From the NCBI RefSeq assembly GCF_001286805.1, contig NZ_CXYV01000002.1:620001-684000 (forward strand): a DNA stretch of 64,000 nucleotides, given 5' to 3'. A program made the translations under genes and the position numbers. The DNA comes from Kallipyga gabonensis. GTDB lineage: Bacteria; Bacillota; Clostridia; Tissierellales; Peptoniphilaceae. The notes under the pieces were generated by a model. The model did no database searches. It had not been told where the DNA came from and worked only from the letters and a program-made list of their open reading frames with translations. Positions 52,205-61,318 of the stretch are shown one piece after another (within the stretch, counting starts at the first letter, position 1; the number at the start of each line of letters is the position of its first letter).

Positions 52205-53359
52205 ATGTATATTCTCATCCTCGGAAACGGCATTCCGACCCCGACCTATCCCAAGCAAGGGGCCTTTGCCTTCGACCAGGCCTGCCTTCTGAAGAAGGCA
52301 GGCCTCCCGGTTGTTTATGGGTCCATCGACCTCCGATCCATCCGAAGAAAACGCCCCCTGGGCTTTCTCCGGACAAACAAGGAAGGGGTTTCCTGCTACC
52401 AGGTGTCCCTTCCTTTAGGCTCCATCCCTCAGGGGGTCAAGGAAAAACTGGGTACCCGGGCTTTCCGCCGGCTCCTGGACCGGATTATGGAGGAAGAGGG
52501 AGAGGCTCCTCTTTTTGTTCACGCCCACTTTCTCAAGGTGGGGGAAGTGGCCGCTCCGGTTTGTGAAAGGAAGGGCCTGGCCCTCTATTTAACGGAGCAT
52601 TCCTCCCTCCTCCATGAATCCCCGTTGAATCCGGGAATCAAAAGACGGGCTAAGGATCTTTATCCCCGGATCCATCGCCTGATTACGGTCTCTTCTTCCC
52701 TCCAAAAGAATATTCGGAGGGAAACCGGCTTTGATTCCACGGTAATCAACAACGTGATCGATACCTCCCTTTTTGTCTCATCTGCAGGTAATAAGGAGAA
52801 TGAACCTTTCACCTTTGTTTCCGCCGGCAACCTCCTTCCCATTAAAAATTACGATGTCCTCCTCCGGGCCTTTGCCTTCCACCGGGAGCATTTCCCGAAG
52901 AGCCGTCTGGTCATTTTCGGGGATGGTCCGGAAAGGGAAAAGCTGGAAGCCCTGGCTGAGGACCTCCACATCAGGGAGGCGGTCACCATGGAAGGAATGG
53001 TGGAGAGGGCAACCATCGCCCGAGCCTATGGAAAAGCCCAGGCCTTCGTCCTCCTCTCCCGGAAGGAAACCTTTGGGGTGGCTTTTGTGGAAGCCCTGGC
53101 TTCCGGCCTTCCTGTCATCGCCTCCCGCTGCGGGGGTCTGGATGATTATATGAAGGAAGACTACGGAGAAGTGGTGGAGGTGGGGGATGCCTTTGCTGCC
53201 GGCCGGGCCATGGACCGGATGGTGAAAACCATCGATAGCTATGACCGGGACAAGATGGCCCGGGAAGTGGCGGAGAAATTCTCCTGGGGGACCATTGCCC
53301 GGGAATTGGTCGACCTCTATCGAGAGGACTATCCCCAGCTGCCGGAGGCTCAAGTGTGA
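52205..53359 (+). CDS. Glycosyltransferase family 4 protein
   Basis: A 384-residue GT-B glycosyltransferase. The N-terminal Rossmann half has GNGIPTPTYPKQGAFAFDQA and HAHFLKVGEVAAPV. The C-terminal half has VSAGNLLPIKNYDVLLRAF, LVIFGDGPEREKLE and the donor-sugar motif SRKETFGVAFVEALASGLPV with its E-x7-E pattern. Donor and acceptor are unknown; cell-surface glycan is likely. The start is ATG at 52205, 17 bp after tkt, with a weak AAGG site; the frame is open upstream inside tkt. Confidence 0.88.
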   Translation: MYILILGNGIPTPTYPKQGAFAFDQACLLKKAGLPVVYGSIDLRSIRRKRPLGFLRTNKEGVSCYQVSLPLGSIPQGVKEKLGTRAFRRLLDRIMEEEGEAPLFVHAHFLKVGEVAAPVCERKGLALYLTEHSSLLHESPLNPGIKRRAKDLYPRIHRLITVSSSLQKNIRRETGFDSTVINNVIDTSLFVSSAGNKENEPFTFVSAGNLLPIKNYDVLLRAFAFHREHFPKSRLVIFGDGPEREKLEALAEDLHIREAVTMEGMVERATIARAYGKAQAFVLLSRKETFGVAFVEALASGLPVIASRCGGLDDYMKEDYGEVVEVGDAFAAGRAMDRMVKTIDSYDRDKMAREVAEKFSWGTIARELVDLYREDYPQLPEAQV

Positions 53360-53406
53360 TTGGGATCAAAAATCCGGAAATGTGATTATAATCAATGGAA
53401 GAGAAG

Positions 53407-53440
53407 AAACCATCCCCTATCTTGAATAGTGGATGGTTTT
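53407..53440 (+). terminator. Intrinsic terminator after the glycosyltransferase gene
   Basis: AAACCATCC and GGATGGTTT pair across 15 nt, followed by T-rich DNA. Confidence 0.75.
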
Positions 53441-53453
53441 ATTGTTCAGTTTC

Positions 53454-53496
53454 CTTTTTCCCGACCGTCTTAAAAAGGGAAAAAGCGGTATATAAA
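53454..53496 (+). promoter_or_regulatory. Inverted repeat and -10 region of the suf operon
   Basis: CTTTTTCCC (53454-53462) and GGGAAAAAG (53477-53485) are exact complements 14 nt apart, directly before a TATATAAA (53489-53496) that could be the -10. suf operons are often controlled by Fe-S sensing repressors at such sites. No regulator of that type is in the window. No T-tract follows the right arm. Confidence 0.4.
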
Positions 53497-53531
53497 AAAA
53501 TGCACGCTGTCAGAAAGAATGAGGAGTGAAT

Positions 53532-54305
53532 ATGGCAAATTTACTGGAAATAAAAGATCTGCATGTTGAGATTGAGGGCAAAGAAATCCTGTCCGGGGTC
53601 AACCTGACGATCCATCCCGGAGAAGTCCATGTTGTATTAGGACCTAATGGTGCCGGCAAGTCCACCTTAGCCAACGCCATCATGGCCCATCCCAAATATA
53701 AGATTACTCAGGGAGACATCCTTTTTGAAGGGGAGTCCATCCTGGAATGGACGGCGGATGAACGGGCTCGGAAGGGGATTTTCATGGCCTTCCAGAACCC
53801 CCAGGAGGTGCCCGGGGTCAGCGTAGAGGACTTCCTTCGGGCTTCTGTTGCCCAGAAGACGGGGAAGAACCCCTCCATTATGAAGTTCAATAAGGAAATC
53901 AACCGGAAGGCAGAAGACCTGGAGATGGGCGGGGACCTGTCCGGCCGCTATCTCAACGTGGGCTTTTCCGGGGGTGAAAAGAAGAAGACGGAAATCCTCC
54001 AGATGCAGACACTGGACCCCAAGTTCGTCATGTTGGATGAAATCGACTCGGGTCTGGATGTGGATGCGGTCCGGGTGGTCTCCCAGGGGGTAGCGGACTT
54101 CCTCAACGAAGACAAGTCCTGCCTCATCATCACCCACATCTCCACTATTCTGGCTTCCCTCCATCCCGACTTTGTCCACGTCATCATCGGGGGCAAGCTG
54201 GTCAAGGAGGGTGGTCCCGACCTGGTTGACAAGGTTCAGGAAGAGGGCTACGGCTGGATCCGGGAGGAACTGGGTCTGGAGACCAAGTCGGAAGAGGAGG
54301 CCTAA
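53532..54305 (+). CDS. sufC: SUF Fe-S assembly ATPase SufC
   Basis: ABC-type ATPase that drives the SufBD scaffold. The 257-residue protein has Walker A GPNGAGKST (near 38), the SufC-type LNVGFSGGEKKKTEI signature, Walker B FVMLDEIDSGLD and the His switch in LIITH. FMAFQNPQEVPGV is typical of SufC. ATG at 53532 follows GAGGAG; GTG at 53526 is too close. sufB starts 1 bp after the stop. Confidence 0.97.
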   Translation: MANLLEIKDLHVEIEGKEILSGVNLTIHPGEVHVVLGPNGAGKSTLANAIMAHPKYKITQGDILFEGESILEWTADERARKGIFMAFQNPQEVPGVSVEDFLRASVAQKTGKNPSIMKFNKEINRKAEDLEMGGDLSGRYLNVGFSGGEKKKTEILQMQTLDPKFVMLDEIDSGLDVDAVRVVSQGVADFLNEDKSCLIITHISTILASLHPDFVHVIIGGKLVKEGGPDLVDKVQEEGYGWIREELGLETKSEEEA

Positions 54306-54306
54306 G

Positions 54307-55800
54307 ATGGACCAAGACCGTATGGACCTGGCCCATGCCCGTCACCTGGAAAGGAAGGCGGAGAGGGACCGGAGAAAACAATCAAAGCGGGTCACTCCGC
54401 CGGAGAGGACGGATGTGTCCGACCAGCGGCGGGGGGTCTACGATATTAAAAACAGTCTGGACTATGATTATAAAACGGAAAATGGCCTGTCGGAGGAGAC
54501 CGTCCGGGAGATTTCCAAGGAGAAAAACGAGCCTGACTGGATGCTGGAAAAACGGCTGGAAGCCCTGGAGATTTTCAATGCCTCCGAAAACCCCAATTGG
54601 GGTCCTGACCTGACCCCGGTGGACATGGACAAGATTTCCGCCTATGTCCGGCCCAAGGCCCAGAAGGCTCGGGACTGGAAGGATGTTCCGGATGAGATCC
54701 GGGACACCTTTGAGAAGCTGGGGATTCCGGAAGCTGAGCTTAAATCCCTGGCCGGGGTGGGAGCCCAATTTGACTCCGAGATCGTCTACCATAACATGAA
54801 AGACTTTTTGGGCGAAAAAGGGGTGGTCTACACCGACTTTGAGACAGGTGTTCGGGAGTATCCCGAGATCGTCAAGAAGTATTTCGGAACCCTCATTACC
54901 CCCCGCCTCCACCGATATGCGGCCCTCCACTATGCCGTTTGGTCGGGTGGATCCTTCGTCTACGTCCCCAAGGGAGTCAAGGTGGACTTCCCCCTCCAAT
55001 CCTACTTCCGCCTGAATGCCCCGGGGGCGGGACAGTTTGAGCACACCCTGATTATCATCGAAGACGGGGGAGATTGCCACTTCATTGAAGGCTGCTCAGC
55101 TCCCAAGTACAATACCCTGAACCTCCATGCCGGGGCCGTGGAACTCTTCGTCGGAGAAGGGGCCCACCTCCGTTATTCCACCATCGAAAACTGGTCCCGG
55201 AACATGTACAACCTCAACACCAAACGGGCTCAGGTGGAGAAGAAGGGGAAGATTGAGTGGGTGTCCGGCTCCTTTGGATCCGCCGTTTCCATGCTCTACC
55301 CGGCTTCCGTTCTCAAGGGAGAAGGGGCGGTGTCGGAATTCACCGGGATTACCTTCGCCGGCAAGGGCCAGTACCTGGATACCGGGGCCCAGTCCATCCA
55401 CCTTGCTCCCCGGACCTATTCTTCCATCAACTCCAAGTCCATCTCCAAGGGTGGGGGAACCTCCATCTACCGGGGAACCGTCGTCATGGGGCCGGACTCC
55501 CAGGGGTCCCGCTGTGCCCAGGACTGCGAGTCCCTCATGTTGGATCCGGAATCCCGGACCGACACCATCCCTTCTATCCGGGTGGAAAATGAGGATGTGG
55601 AACTGGGCCATGAGGCCAAGATTGGATCCATCGATGAGGATGCCATCTACTACCTCATGACCCGTGGAATTCCGGAAGATGAGGCCAAGGCCATGATCGT
55701 TCGGGGATTCGCCGAACCGGTGGCCAAGGAACTGCCCATGGAATATGCCGTGGAGATGAATAACCTGATTACTTTGGAACTGAAAGGAGCGATTGGCTGA
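54307..55800 (+). CDS. sufB: SUF scaffold protein SufB
   Basis: Builds the nascent Fe-S cluster with SufC and SufD. The 497-residue protein starts with a charged segment (about 1-40) before the usual SufB opening near YDIKNSLDYDYKTENGLS. Conserved marks are HYAVWSGGSFVYVPKGVKV, HFIEGCSAPKY, RYSTIENWS and QGSRCAQDCESL with conserved Cys. GAGGAGG precedes the ATG at 54307; the frame is open far upstream inside sufC but has no start there. It overlaps sufD by 1 bp. Confidence 0.97.
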   Translation: MDQDRMDLAHARHLERKAERDRRKQSKRVTPPERTDVSDQRRGVYDIKNSLDYDYKTENGLSEETVREISKEKNEPDWMLEKRLEALEIFNASENPNWGPDLTPVDMDKISAYVRPKAQKARDWKDVPDEIRDTFEKLGIPEAELKSLAGVGAQFDSEIVYHNMKDFLGEKGVVYTDFETGVREYPEIVKKYFGTLITPRLHRYAALHYAVWSGGSFVYVPKGVKVDFPLQSYFRLNAPGAGQFEHTLIIIEDGGDCHFIEGCSAPKYNTLNLHAGAVELFVGEGAHLRYSTIENWSRNMYNLNTKRAQVEKKGKIEWVSGSFGSAVSMLYPASVLKGEGAVSEFTGITFAGKGQYLDTGAQSIHLAPRTYSSINSKSISKGGGTSIYRGTVVMGPDSQGSRCAQDCESLMLDPESRTDTIPSIRVENEDVELGHEAKIGSIDEDAIYYLMTRGIPEDEAKAMIVRGFAEPVAKELPMEYAVEMNNLITLELKGAIG

Positions 55801-56888
55801 TGACAAGTGTTAAACAAGGCCGCGGGTCCGTCCTACCCGCACTGACCAATCGCTGGATGAAGGCCAACGATGTGGAGACTGACCTCCTGGTCATGGAGAA
55901 GAATGCGGTCCTGGATCCCTTCCAACCCGACTTTGAGTCGGATCGGAAGACCCAGGTTCCCTTCCATACGGCCCGGGACCTGGAGGAGGATCCCCGGGGA
56001 ATTTCCCGAGACCTTATGGACCAGAACAGGATCTTTGCCAACTACAAAAACCATACCGAGCTTGAGGAAGGGGACCATTACCGGGTGGACTTCACCCTGT
56101 CCGATGATCAGCCCATTTTGGTGGATTCCCACCAGTTTGACCTTCCGGAAGGCCACCGGGCAACGGCCATCATCTCCACCGCCTCCCAAGGGGAGGGGGC
56201 CTACTACCGGAACGGAGCCGTTCGGGTCCAGCTGAAAGAAGACGCCCTTCTCCACTTAATTGTACTTGACCAGGTGGATGAGGGAGTCAGTTCCAACCTC
56301 TCCTTGATCGCTGACATGGAGGACGGGGCTGAGCTCAAGCTCACCACGGTATGTCTGGGTTCCGGTAAGTCCAACTTCTACCTCTGGGGAGACCTGGTGG
56401 GTTACGAATCCAAGGCCGACATCCACACCGCCTACTTGGGTTGGGGTCAGGCCAGGATGGATTTTTTTTACAATGTCACCTTCTTCAACCACTTCACCGA
56501 TGGCCACATCGAAGCCAATGGAGCCCTCCTGGACCGTGCCTACAAGTCCTTCCGGGACACCCTGGACTTCAAGGAGGGCTCGGTAGGAGCCGTCGGGGGA
56601 GAGGAAGAGTTCACCCTCCTTCTCTCGGAAGAGGCCAAGTCCCTGGCTGTCCCTATCCTCCTCTGCCATGAGGACCTGGTCCAGGCCAACCATGCCGCCT
56701 CCAACGGCAAGCTGGACGAGGATATCCTCTTCTACCTCATGAGCCGGGGCTTCCCCCGGTCCGAGGCCGAGGGCCTCATCGTCGAATCCCGGATGCGGCC
56801 TTCCCTGGACCGGATCCCGGATGAGGACCTTCGGGAGAGCCTGAAGCAAGTGATTCACGAAAGGATTGTCAACCGCCATGGAAAATAA
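55800..56888 (+). CDS. sufD: SUF scaffold partner SufD
   Basis: Pairs with SufB in the SufBC2D complex. The 362-residue protein has the right-handed beta-helix core (about 85-290) and the conserved HTAYLGWGQARMDFFYN and SFRDTLDFKEGSVGAVGGEEEF segments. The SufD/SufB C-terminal FYLMSRGFPRSEAEGLIV follows. Start ATGA overlaps the sufB stop. Sequence is more divergent than SufB, as usual. Confidence 0.93.
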   Translation: MTSVKQGRGSVLPALTNRWMKANDVETDLLVMEKNAVLDPFQPDFESDRKTQVPFHTARDLEEDPRGISRDLMDQNRIFANYKNHTELEEGDHYRVDFTLSDDQPILVDSHQFDLPEGHRATAIISTASQGEGAYYRNGAVRVQLKEDALLHLIVLDQVDEGVSSNLSLIADMEDGAELKLTTVCLGSGKSNFYLWGDLVGYESKADIHTAYLGWGQARMDFFYNVTFFNHFTDGHIEANGALLDRAYKSFRDTLDFKEGSVGAVGGEEEFTLLLSEEAKSLAVPILLCHEDLVQANHAASNGKLDEDILFYLMSRGFPRSEAEGLIVESRMRPSLDRIPDEDLRESLKQVIHERIVNRHGK

Positions 56889-58182
56889 GAAAGAAAAGCT
56901 GAACGAGATCCCCATGACCATGGACCGGGTCCTGGCCATCCTGGATGATCCGGGCTTTGACCTGGAGGCTGTCCGGGCCGACTTCGACTATCTCAAGTCG
57001 GAGGGGACCCCCATCACCTACCTGGACAACGGGGCGACCACCCAGCGGCCCAACCCCGTCATCGACCGGGTGGCGGACTTCTACCGCTATGAGAATGCCA
57101 ACCCCCTCCGGGGCAACCACCGGCTTTCCCTCTATGCCACCCAGGCCTATGAAGAGGGCCGGGCAAGGGTAGCGAAATTTATCCATGTCGGCCACAAGGA
57201 GGAGGTCATCTTCACCCGGAATGCCTCCGAATCCCTCAACCTGGTCTCCTACATCTGGGCCCTCCACTACCTGAAGGAGGGCGACCGGGTCATCATCTCC
57301 CGGATGGAGCACCACTCCAATTCGGTGAACTGGCAGTTCGCCTGCCAGCAGTCGGGGGCGGAGCTGGTTTATGTCGAGCTGGACGATGACTTCTCCTTCG
57401 ACATGGAGGACTACAAGTCCAAACTCAACGACCGGACCAAGGTGGTGGCCTTCACCGGAGCCTCCAACGTCCTCTCCTCGGAGCCCAATGCCAGGGAAAT
57501 CATCCGTCTGGCCCATGAGGTTGGAGCCATCGCGGTCATGGATGGGGCCCAGGCCGTCCCCCATGACCCTATCGATGTCCAGAACCTGGACTGCGACTTC
57601 CTGGCCTTCTCCGGCCACAAGATGTTGGCTCCCTTTGGGATCGGGGTTCTCTATGGGAAGAAGGAGATCCTGGAGAAGATCCCTCCCTTCCTCTATGGGG
57701 GAGAGATGATCGAATATGTGGAGGACCAGACCTCCACCTTTGCCCCCCTGCCCTACAAATTTGAGGCAGGGACCCAGAATGTGGGCGGGGTGGTCGGCCT
57801 CCATGCCGCCATCGACTATATGGAAGCTATCGGGATGGACAAGATCGCCCGCTATGAGAAGGCCCTGGCCGAATACTGCGCCCTTAAGATGGAGGCCAGG
57901 GAGGACCTGGAAGTCTATCGGCCCCGCCATTCCGCCAGAGGAACCGCCGTTGCCTTCAACATCAAGGGGGTCCACCCCCACGACGTCTCCACCATCATGG
58001 ACTCCATCGGCATCGCCATCCGGTCCGGCCACCACTGCACCCAGCCCCTTCACCGGGGTCTATGTATCGCTGCCTCATGCCGGGCTTCCTTCGCCTTCTA
58101 CAACACCAAAGAAGAGGTGGACAAGCTCTTCGAAGGGATCGACCTGGTCCAGGAGACCATGCATCCAGAGGAGGTCCGCTGA
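56878..58182 (+). CDS. sufS: Cysteine desulfurase SufS
   Basis: PLP enzyme that takes sulfur from cysteine. About 434 residues, with YLDNGATTQRP near the N-terminus and RMEHHSNSVNW. The PLP Lys is in FSGHKMLAPFG (near 248), and the persulfide Cys is in RSGHHCTQPLHR (near 387). The ATG at 56878 overlaps the end of sufD by 11 bp; a TTG at 56866 is possible. It is followed directly by sufU. Confidence 0.96.
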   Translation: MENKKEKLNEIPMTMDRVLAILDDPGFDLEAVRADFDYLKSEGTPITYLDNGATTQRPNPVIDRVADFYRYENANPLRGNHRLSLYATQAYEEGRARVAKFIHVGHKEEVIFTRNASESLNLVSYIWALHYLKEGDRVIISRMEHHSNSVNWQFACQQSGAELVYVELDDDFSFDMEDYKSKLNDRTKVVAFTGASNVLSSEPNAREIIRLAHEVGAIAVMDGAQAVPHDPIDVQNLDCDFLAFSGHKMLAPFGIGVLYGKKEILEKIPPFLYGGEMIEYVEDQTSTFAPLPYKFEAGTQNVGGVVGLHAAIDYMEAIGMDKIARYEKALAEYCALKMEAREDLEVYRPRHSARGTAVAFNIKGVHPHDVSTIMDSIGIAIRSGHHCTQPLHRGLCIAASCRASFAFYNTKEEVDKLFEGIDLVQETMHPEEVR

Positions 58183-58631
58183 TGGATATGAAAGCCCTGT
58201 ATTCCAAGATCGTCATGGCCCATGCCAACTCCTCGGACTATAAGTATGACCAGGAAAACCCCGACATCGTCGAAGCCGGCCACAACCCCTCCTGTGGGGA
58301 TGAGATTGAGCTGGAACTGACCATGGACGGGGATGTGATCAAGGAAGCCTCATACACCGGCCAAGGCTGCGCCATCTCCCAGGCCTCCACCTCCCTCATG
58401 TGCGAACTCATCGAAGGGGAGACTGTCGACCAAGCCTACCAAAAAGTGGAAGACTTCCTGGCCATGATCACCGGACAAAAGACCGATATGGAAGAACTCG
58501 AAGAATCCCTGGGTGACGCCGTCGCCCTCCAATCCATCGCCTACATGCCCCAACGGGTCAAATGCGCCGAACTCGCCTGGCACACCCTGAAAAACCTCAT
58601 CGACAAGAAGAGGTTGGGCGAAGGGAAATAA
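58182..58631 (+). CDS. sufU: Zinc-dependent sulfurtransferase SufU
   Basis: Accepts sulfur from SufS in Gram-positive SUF systems. The 149-residue protein has the zinc ligands Cys 38 and Asp 40 (NPSCGD), Cys 63 (GQGCAIS) and Cys 128 (RVKCAELAW), all conserved. The insertion around 75-105 is typical of SufU against IscU. It overlaps the sufS stop by 1 bp (TGATG); a second ATG at 58188 is an alternative. It ends the suf operon. Confidence 0.95.
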   Translation: MDMKALYSKIVMAHANSSDYKYDQENPDIVEAGHNPSCGDEIELELTMDGDVIKEASYTGQGCAISQASTSLMCELIEGETVDQAYQKVEDFLAMITGQKTDMEELEESLGDAVALQSIAYMPQRVKCAELAWHTLKNLIDKKRLGEGK

Positions 58632-58638
58632 GAAAACA

Positions 58639-58676
58639 AAAAAGCCCCCGGCCGCTTGGCGGTCAGGGGGTCTTTT
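58639..58676 (+). terminator. Intrinsic terminator of the suf operon
   Basis: AAAAAAGCCCCC, an inner stem, then GGGGGTCTTTTT, starting 8 bp after sufU. Confidence 0.88.
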
Positions 58677-58784
58677 TGTGGAGGGGTGGGCTCATGGCAG
58701 CATGAAGGGCTCATGTCGGCCCCCAGTCCCACCGGCACCCGCGGGGCCTTCTGTTAGCTTGATGGGGATTTTAGTGAAAAAAAG

Positions 58785-58975
58785 ACATCGCCATACCCCT
58801 CCGAAATGAGGTTTTTAGTGAAAAGAGGGGCAACGCCATACCCCTCCGAAACGAGTTTTCAGCGAAAAGAGGGGCATCGTTATACCCCTCCGGAACGAGG
58901 ATTTTGGCGAAAAGGGCGGCTCAGCTTGGCCCCTCCCCGAAATGGGGATTTTGGCGGGAAGGGGGGCTTCGCCAG
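58785..58975. repeat. About 45-bp tandem repeat, four degenerate copies
   Basis: ATACCCCTCCG recurs at 58793, 58838 and 58882, with a weaker copy near 58928. Units end in a GAAAAGAGGGG or GGGAAGGGGGG arm. The CCCCTCC...GAGGATTTTGGCG core matches the 6.2-kb array. It lies between the convergent sufU and pyridoxal-kinase-family genes. The remaining DNA from 58677 to 59035 shows no gene. Confidence 0.85.
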
Positions 58976-59035
58976 TCCTCCCGACCCCGCCGGAACCTCA
59001 GCTTGTCTCCGCCGCCCCGCCCGCGGGGCCTTCCC

Positions 59036-59974
59036 TCACTTGCCCGGATTTCCCAGGAAGTCTTTGCCGGGGGCGGGGACTTTCCGGAGGCTTTCCCGCC
59101 CTTCCCGGTAGCCGGGGGTCAGGGTTTGGTCCCGGTCGACCAGTTGACCCAGCTCCGGGAGGAAGGCTTCCAGGAAGACCCCGTCGGTGTAGGGTTCGCC
59201 GTAGGTCACGCTTCCTTTCATGAGCCGGAGAACTTCTCCGGCCGCCGTGTCACAGGCCTTGGCAAATGGAGATCCCGTCATCAGGAGGCCCAGGAGGATG
59301 GCGGAGTAGAGGTCACCGGTTCCCTGATATTGGACATCAAAGTAGGACTGACTGAAGCTGATGAACTCCCCGTGGTCATATACCCGGCAGGCAATTTCGC
59401 CTTCTTTTTCTCCGGGGCAGGAGGTAACGACGATCTGTTGGGGACCCATATCCGCCAGTTCTTCCAGGAGGCCCCGGAAGGCTTCGGGGCCGACCTCGGG
59501 ATTGTAGGGCCGGTCTAAGAGAAGGAAGAGCTCGGTCAGGTTGGGAGTGACGACATCGGCCTGGGTAACCAGTTTCCGCATTTCTCCCGCCATATCGGGG
59601 GAAATTGAAGCGTAGAAATCGCCCCGGTCCCCCATTACCGGGTCAACCATGACCAGGCTATCCTCCCTGCGAAAGTCCCGGATCAGGCCGCTCACCAGGT
59701 CACATTGGCGGGGGGAGCCCAGGAAACCGCTATAAATGCTGTCAAATTCCAAATGGAGGTTTTTCCAGTGGGCGAAAGTGGCCTCCATGGTGTCAGTAAG
59801 GTCGCAGAAGGAGTAGCCCGGGAAGGCTCCTCCGGTGTGGGTGGAGAGGACGGCCGTGGGGGCGGGAACAACCTGGATCCCCATAGCAGAGAGGGTAGGG
59901 ATAACCACCATGAGAGAAACCCGTCCGAAGCCGGAGAGGTCATGGATGGCACAACAGCGTTTTAGTCTTGGCAT
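59036..59974 (-). CDS. Pyridoxal/pyridoxamine kinase family protein
   Basis: Phosphorylates B6 vitamers to make PLP-pathway intermediates. The 312-residue ribokinase-fold protein has AIHDLSGFGRVSL at the N-terminus, VLSTHTGGAF, SGFLGSPRQ, VMVDPVMGDRGDFY and TPNLTELFLL. The C-terminal YQGTGDLYSAILLG holds the catalytic Asp. It fits the PdxK/PdxY family used in salvage. GAGGAG precedes the ATG. It is followed upstream by the radical SAM gene on the same strand. Confidence 0.9.
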   Translation of the reverse strand: MPRLKRCCAIHDLSGFGRVSLMVVIPTLSAMGIQVVPAPTAVLSTHTGGAFPGYSFCDLTDTMEATFAHWKNLHLEFDSIYSGFLGSPRQCDLVSGLIRDFRREDSLVMVDPVMGDRGDFYASISPDMAGEMRKLVTQADVVTPNLTELFLLLDRPYNPEVGPEAFRGLLEELADMGPQQIVVTSCPGEKEGEIACRVYDHGEFISFSQSYFDVQYQGTGDLYSAILLGLLMTGSPFAKACDTAAGEVLRLMKGSVTYGEPYTDGVFLEAFLPELGQLVDRDQTLTPGYREGRESLRKVPAPGKDFLGNPGK

Positions 59975-59978
59975 ACTA

Positions 59979-60914
59979 TCAGCTCCTCGTATTCCGATAA
60001 CTTTCTATCCCGCAGTAGTTCACCGTTTCCAGTCCACCAAGCGACTTGAGGGTCCGGATAAAGGCTTCCGTATCCTTTACCCCTCGTTCTTCAAGGAAGT
60101 GGACCAGCTCGAACCGGTTCATGGGGTGACGCTTGCAGATGGTCAGGACCGCCTGGAAGGGGTCCTCCTCCGCACTGGTGAAGTCTTGATCAGTCAGGTA
60201 GTCCAGGGCAATCCCACCCAGGATGTCAACCGCCGCCTGAACCCTTTTGTGGTCGGGTATCTTGACGGTAGAATCAGCCGGGGGACGGACCGGGGTGTTG
60301 ACGTAGACCCGGTCGGGCTTAATCTCATCAACCAGAGCCTTGATTGCTTCCAACTGGTCCGGGCTGTCATTTATCCCTGCCAGAAGCATGACTTCCAGCC
60401 AAAGCTGGCCTTGGAAATCCTCGGCAAAGGACTTGAGCCCCTCAATGATAGCCGGGAAGGAGATATGGGGAGAGGGGCGGTGGATGGTCCGCCAGGTAGC
60501 CTCATCGGCAGATTCCAGGGAGGGAAGGACAATGTCCGCCTTCATCAGGGCCTGACGAACTTCCGGCCGGTCCATGTTTCCGGAATTGGTGATGACGGCC
60601 ACCGGCTTGGTCTGGCGGGTTTTTAAGCCCTCAATTAATTCACCCAGTCTGGAATAGAGAGTGGGTTCCCCTTCTCCACAGATAGTAACCGTATCGTAGT
60701 CAATTCCTTCAGCCAGGAAGCTGTCCAACTCATCCAGAAGTTCATCCAGAGGGATCCATTCCTTCCGCTCTCCACTCATCCGGGTGGTCGCCCCCAACAT
60801 ACAGTAATTACAGGCATAGTTGCAGGTCTTTCCGGGAATGGGGCTGACCCCCAGGGACCTGCCCAGTCTCCTGGAGGGGATTGGCCCATAAACGTGTTCA
60901 TGCTCCTTCACCAT
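59979..60914 (-). CDS. Radical SAM protein
   Basis: A 311-residue radical SAM enzyme with the cluster motif CNYACNYC (C-x3-C-x2-C) after YGPIPSRRLGRSLGVSPIPG. CGEGEPTLYSRLGELI and ITNSGNMDRPEVR follow. The IPSRRLG opening is the mark of a widespread family of unknown substrate; a C-terminal helical part follows residue 230. ATG at 60914 has GAGAGGAG before it; the frame is open to 60977 but that lies in a terminator. Only 4 bp separate it from the kinase gene. Confidence 0.85.
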   Translation of the reverse strand: MVKEHEHVYGPIPSRRLGRSLGVSPIPGKTCNYACNYCMLGATTRMSGERKEWIPLDELLDELDSFLAEGIDYDTVTICGEGEPTLYSRLGELIEGLKTRQTKPVAVITNSGNMDRPEVRQALMKADIVLPSLESADEATWRTIHRPSPHISFPAIIEGLKSFAEDFQGQLWLEVMLLAGINDSPDQLEAIKALVDEIKPDRVYVNTPVRPPADSTVKIPDHKRVQAAVDILGGIALDYLTDQDFTSAEEDPFQAVLTICKRHPMNRFELVHFLEERGVKDTEAFIRTLKSLGGLETVNYCGIESYRNTRS

Positions 60915-60952
60915 TGACTCCTCTCGTTCGGCGATTTCTCTTTTAGCGATTT

Positions 60953-60993
60953 GCCACAAAAAAAGAGATGACCACAAAACCTGTGATCATCTC
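60953..60993 (-). terminator. Terminator of the glutaredoxin gene
   Basis: On the minus strand GAGATGATCACAGG and its partner (CCTGTGATCATCTC against GAGATGACCACAAAAC) pair, followed by a run of seven T. It lies 35 bp after the glutaredoxin stop. Confidence 0.8.
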
Positions 60994-61027
60994 CCGGTCT
61001 TGTTCAGGCTCGTTCTGTCACTTTTCC

Positions 61028-61318
61028 TTAAAGGGGGCAGGTGTTTCCACCAAGATCATCGGCATCCTCCCCTTGCCCATCAAGGAAATGATCCCTGAGG
61101 TATTGGATGATGTCTTCAGATTCGTACATCGCCTGGTCATCAATGAAAAGACAGGGGACCATATCCTGCCCACCCTTTTCGATCAGGTAGTCTTCGTTGG
61201 CGGGATCGGCCTTGATGTCCACTTCCTCAATGCCTTCAATGTGGTTTTTCTCGATAAAAGAGCGAACTTTCTTACAAAAGGGGCAAGTTTCTTTATAAAA
61301 GAGACGGTACTGTGTCAT
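61028..61318 (-). CDS. Glutaredoxin-family protein
   Basis: A 96-residue thioredoxin-fold protein with the redox pair CPFC (12-15), the cis-Pro in VPCLFIDD and the DIIQYL end helix. It would reduce disulfides or carry electrons, for instance to NrdA, whose tail ends in CxxC. The extra acidic C-terminal 15 residues with GNTCPL are not in classical glutaredoxins. AAAGGAA precedes the ATG. It has its own terminator. Confidence 0.9.
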   Translation of the reverse strand: MTQYRLFYKETCPFCKKVRSFIEKNHIEGIEEVDIKADPANEDYLIEKGGQDMVPCLFIDDQAMYESEDIIQYLRDHFLDGQGEDADDLGGNTCPL

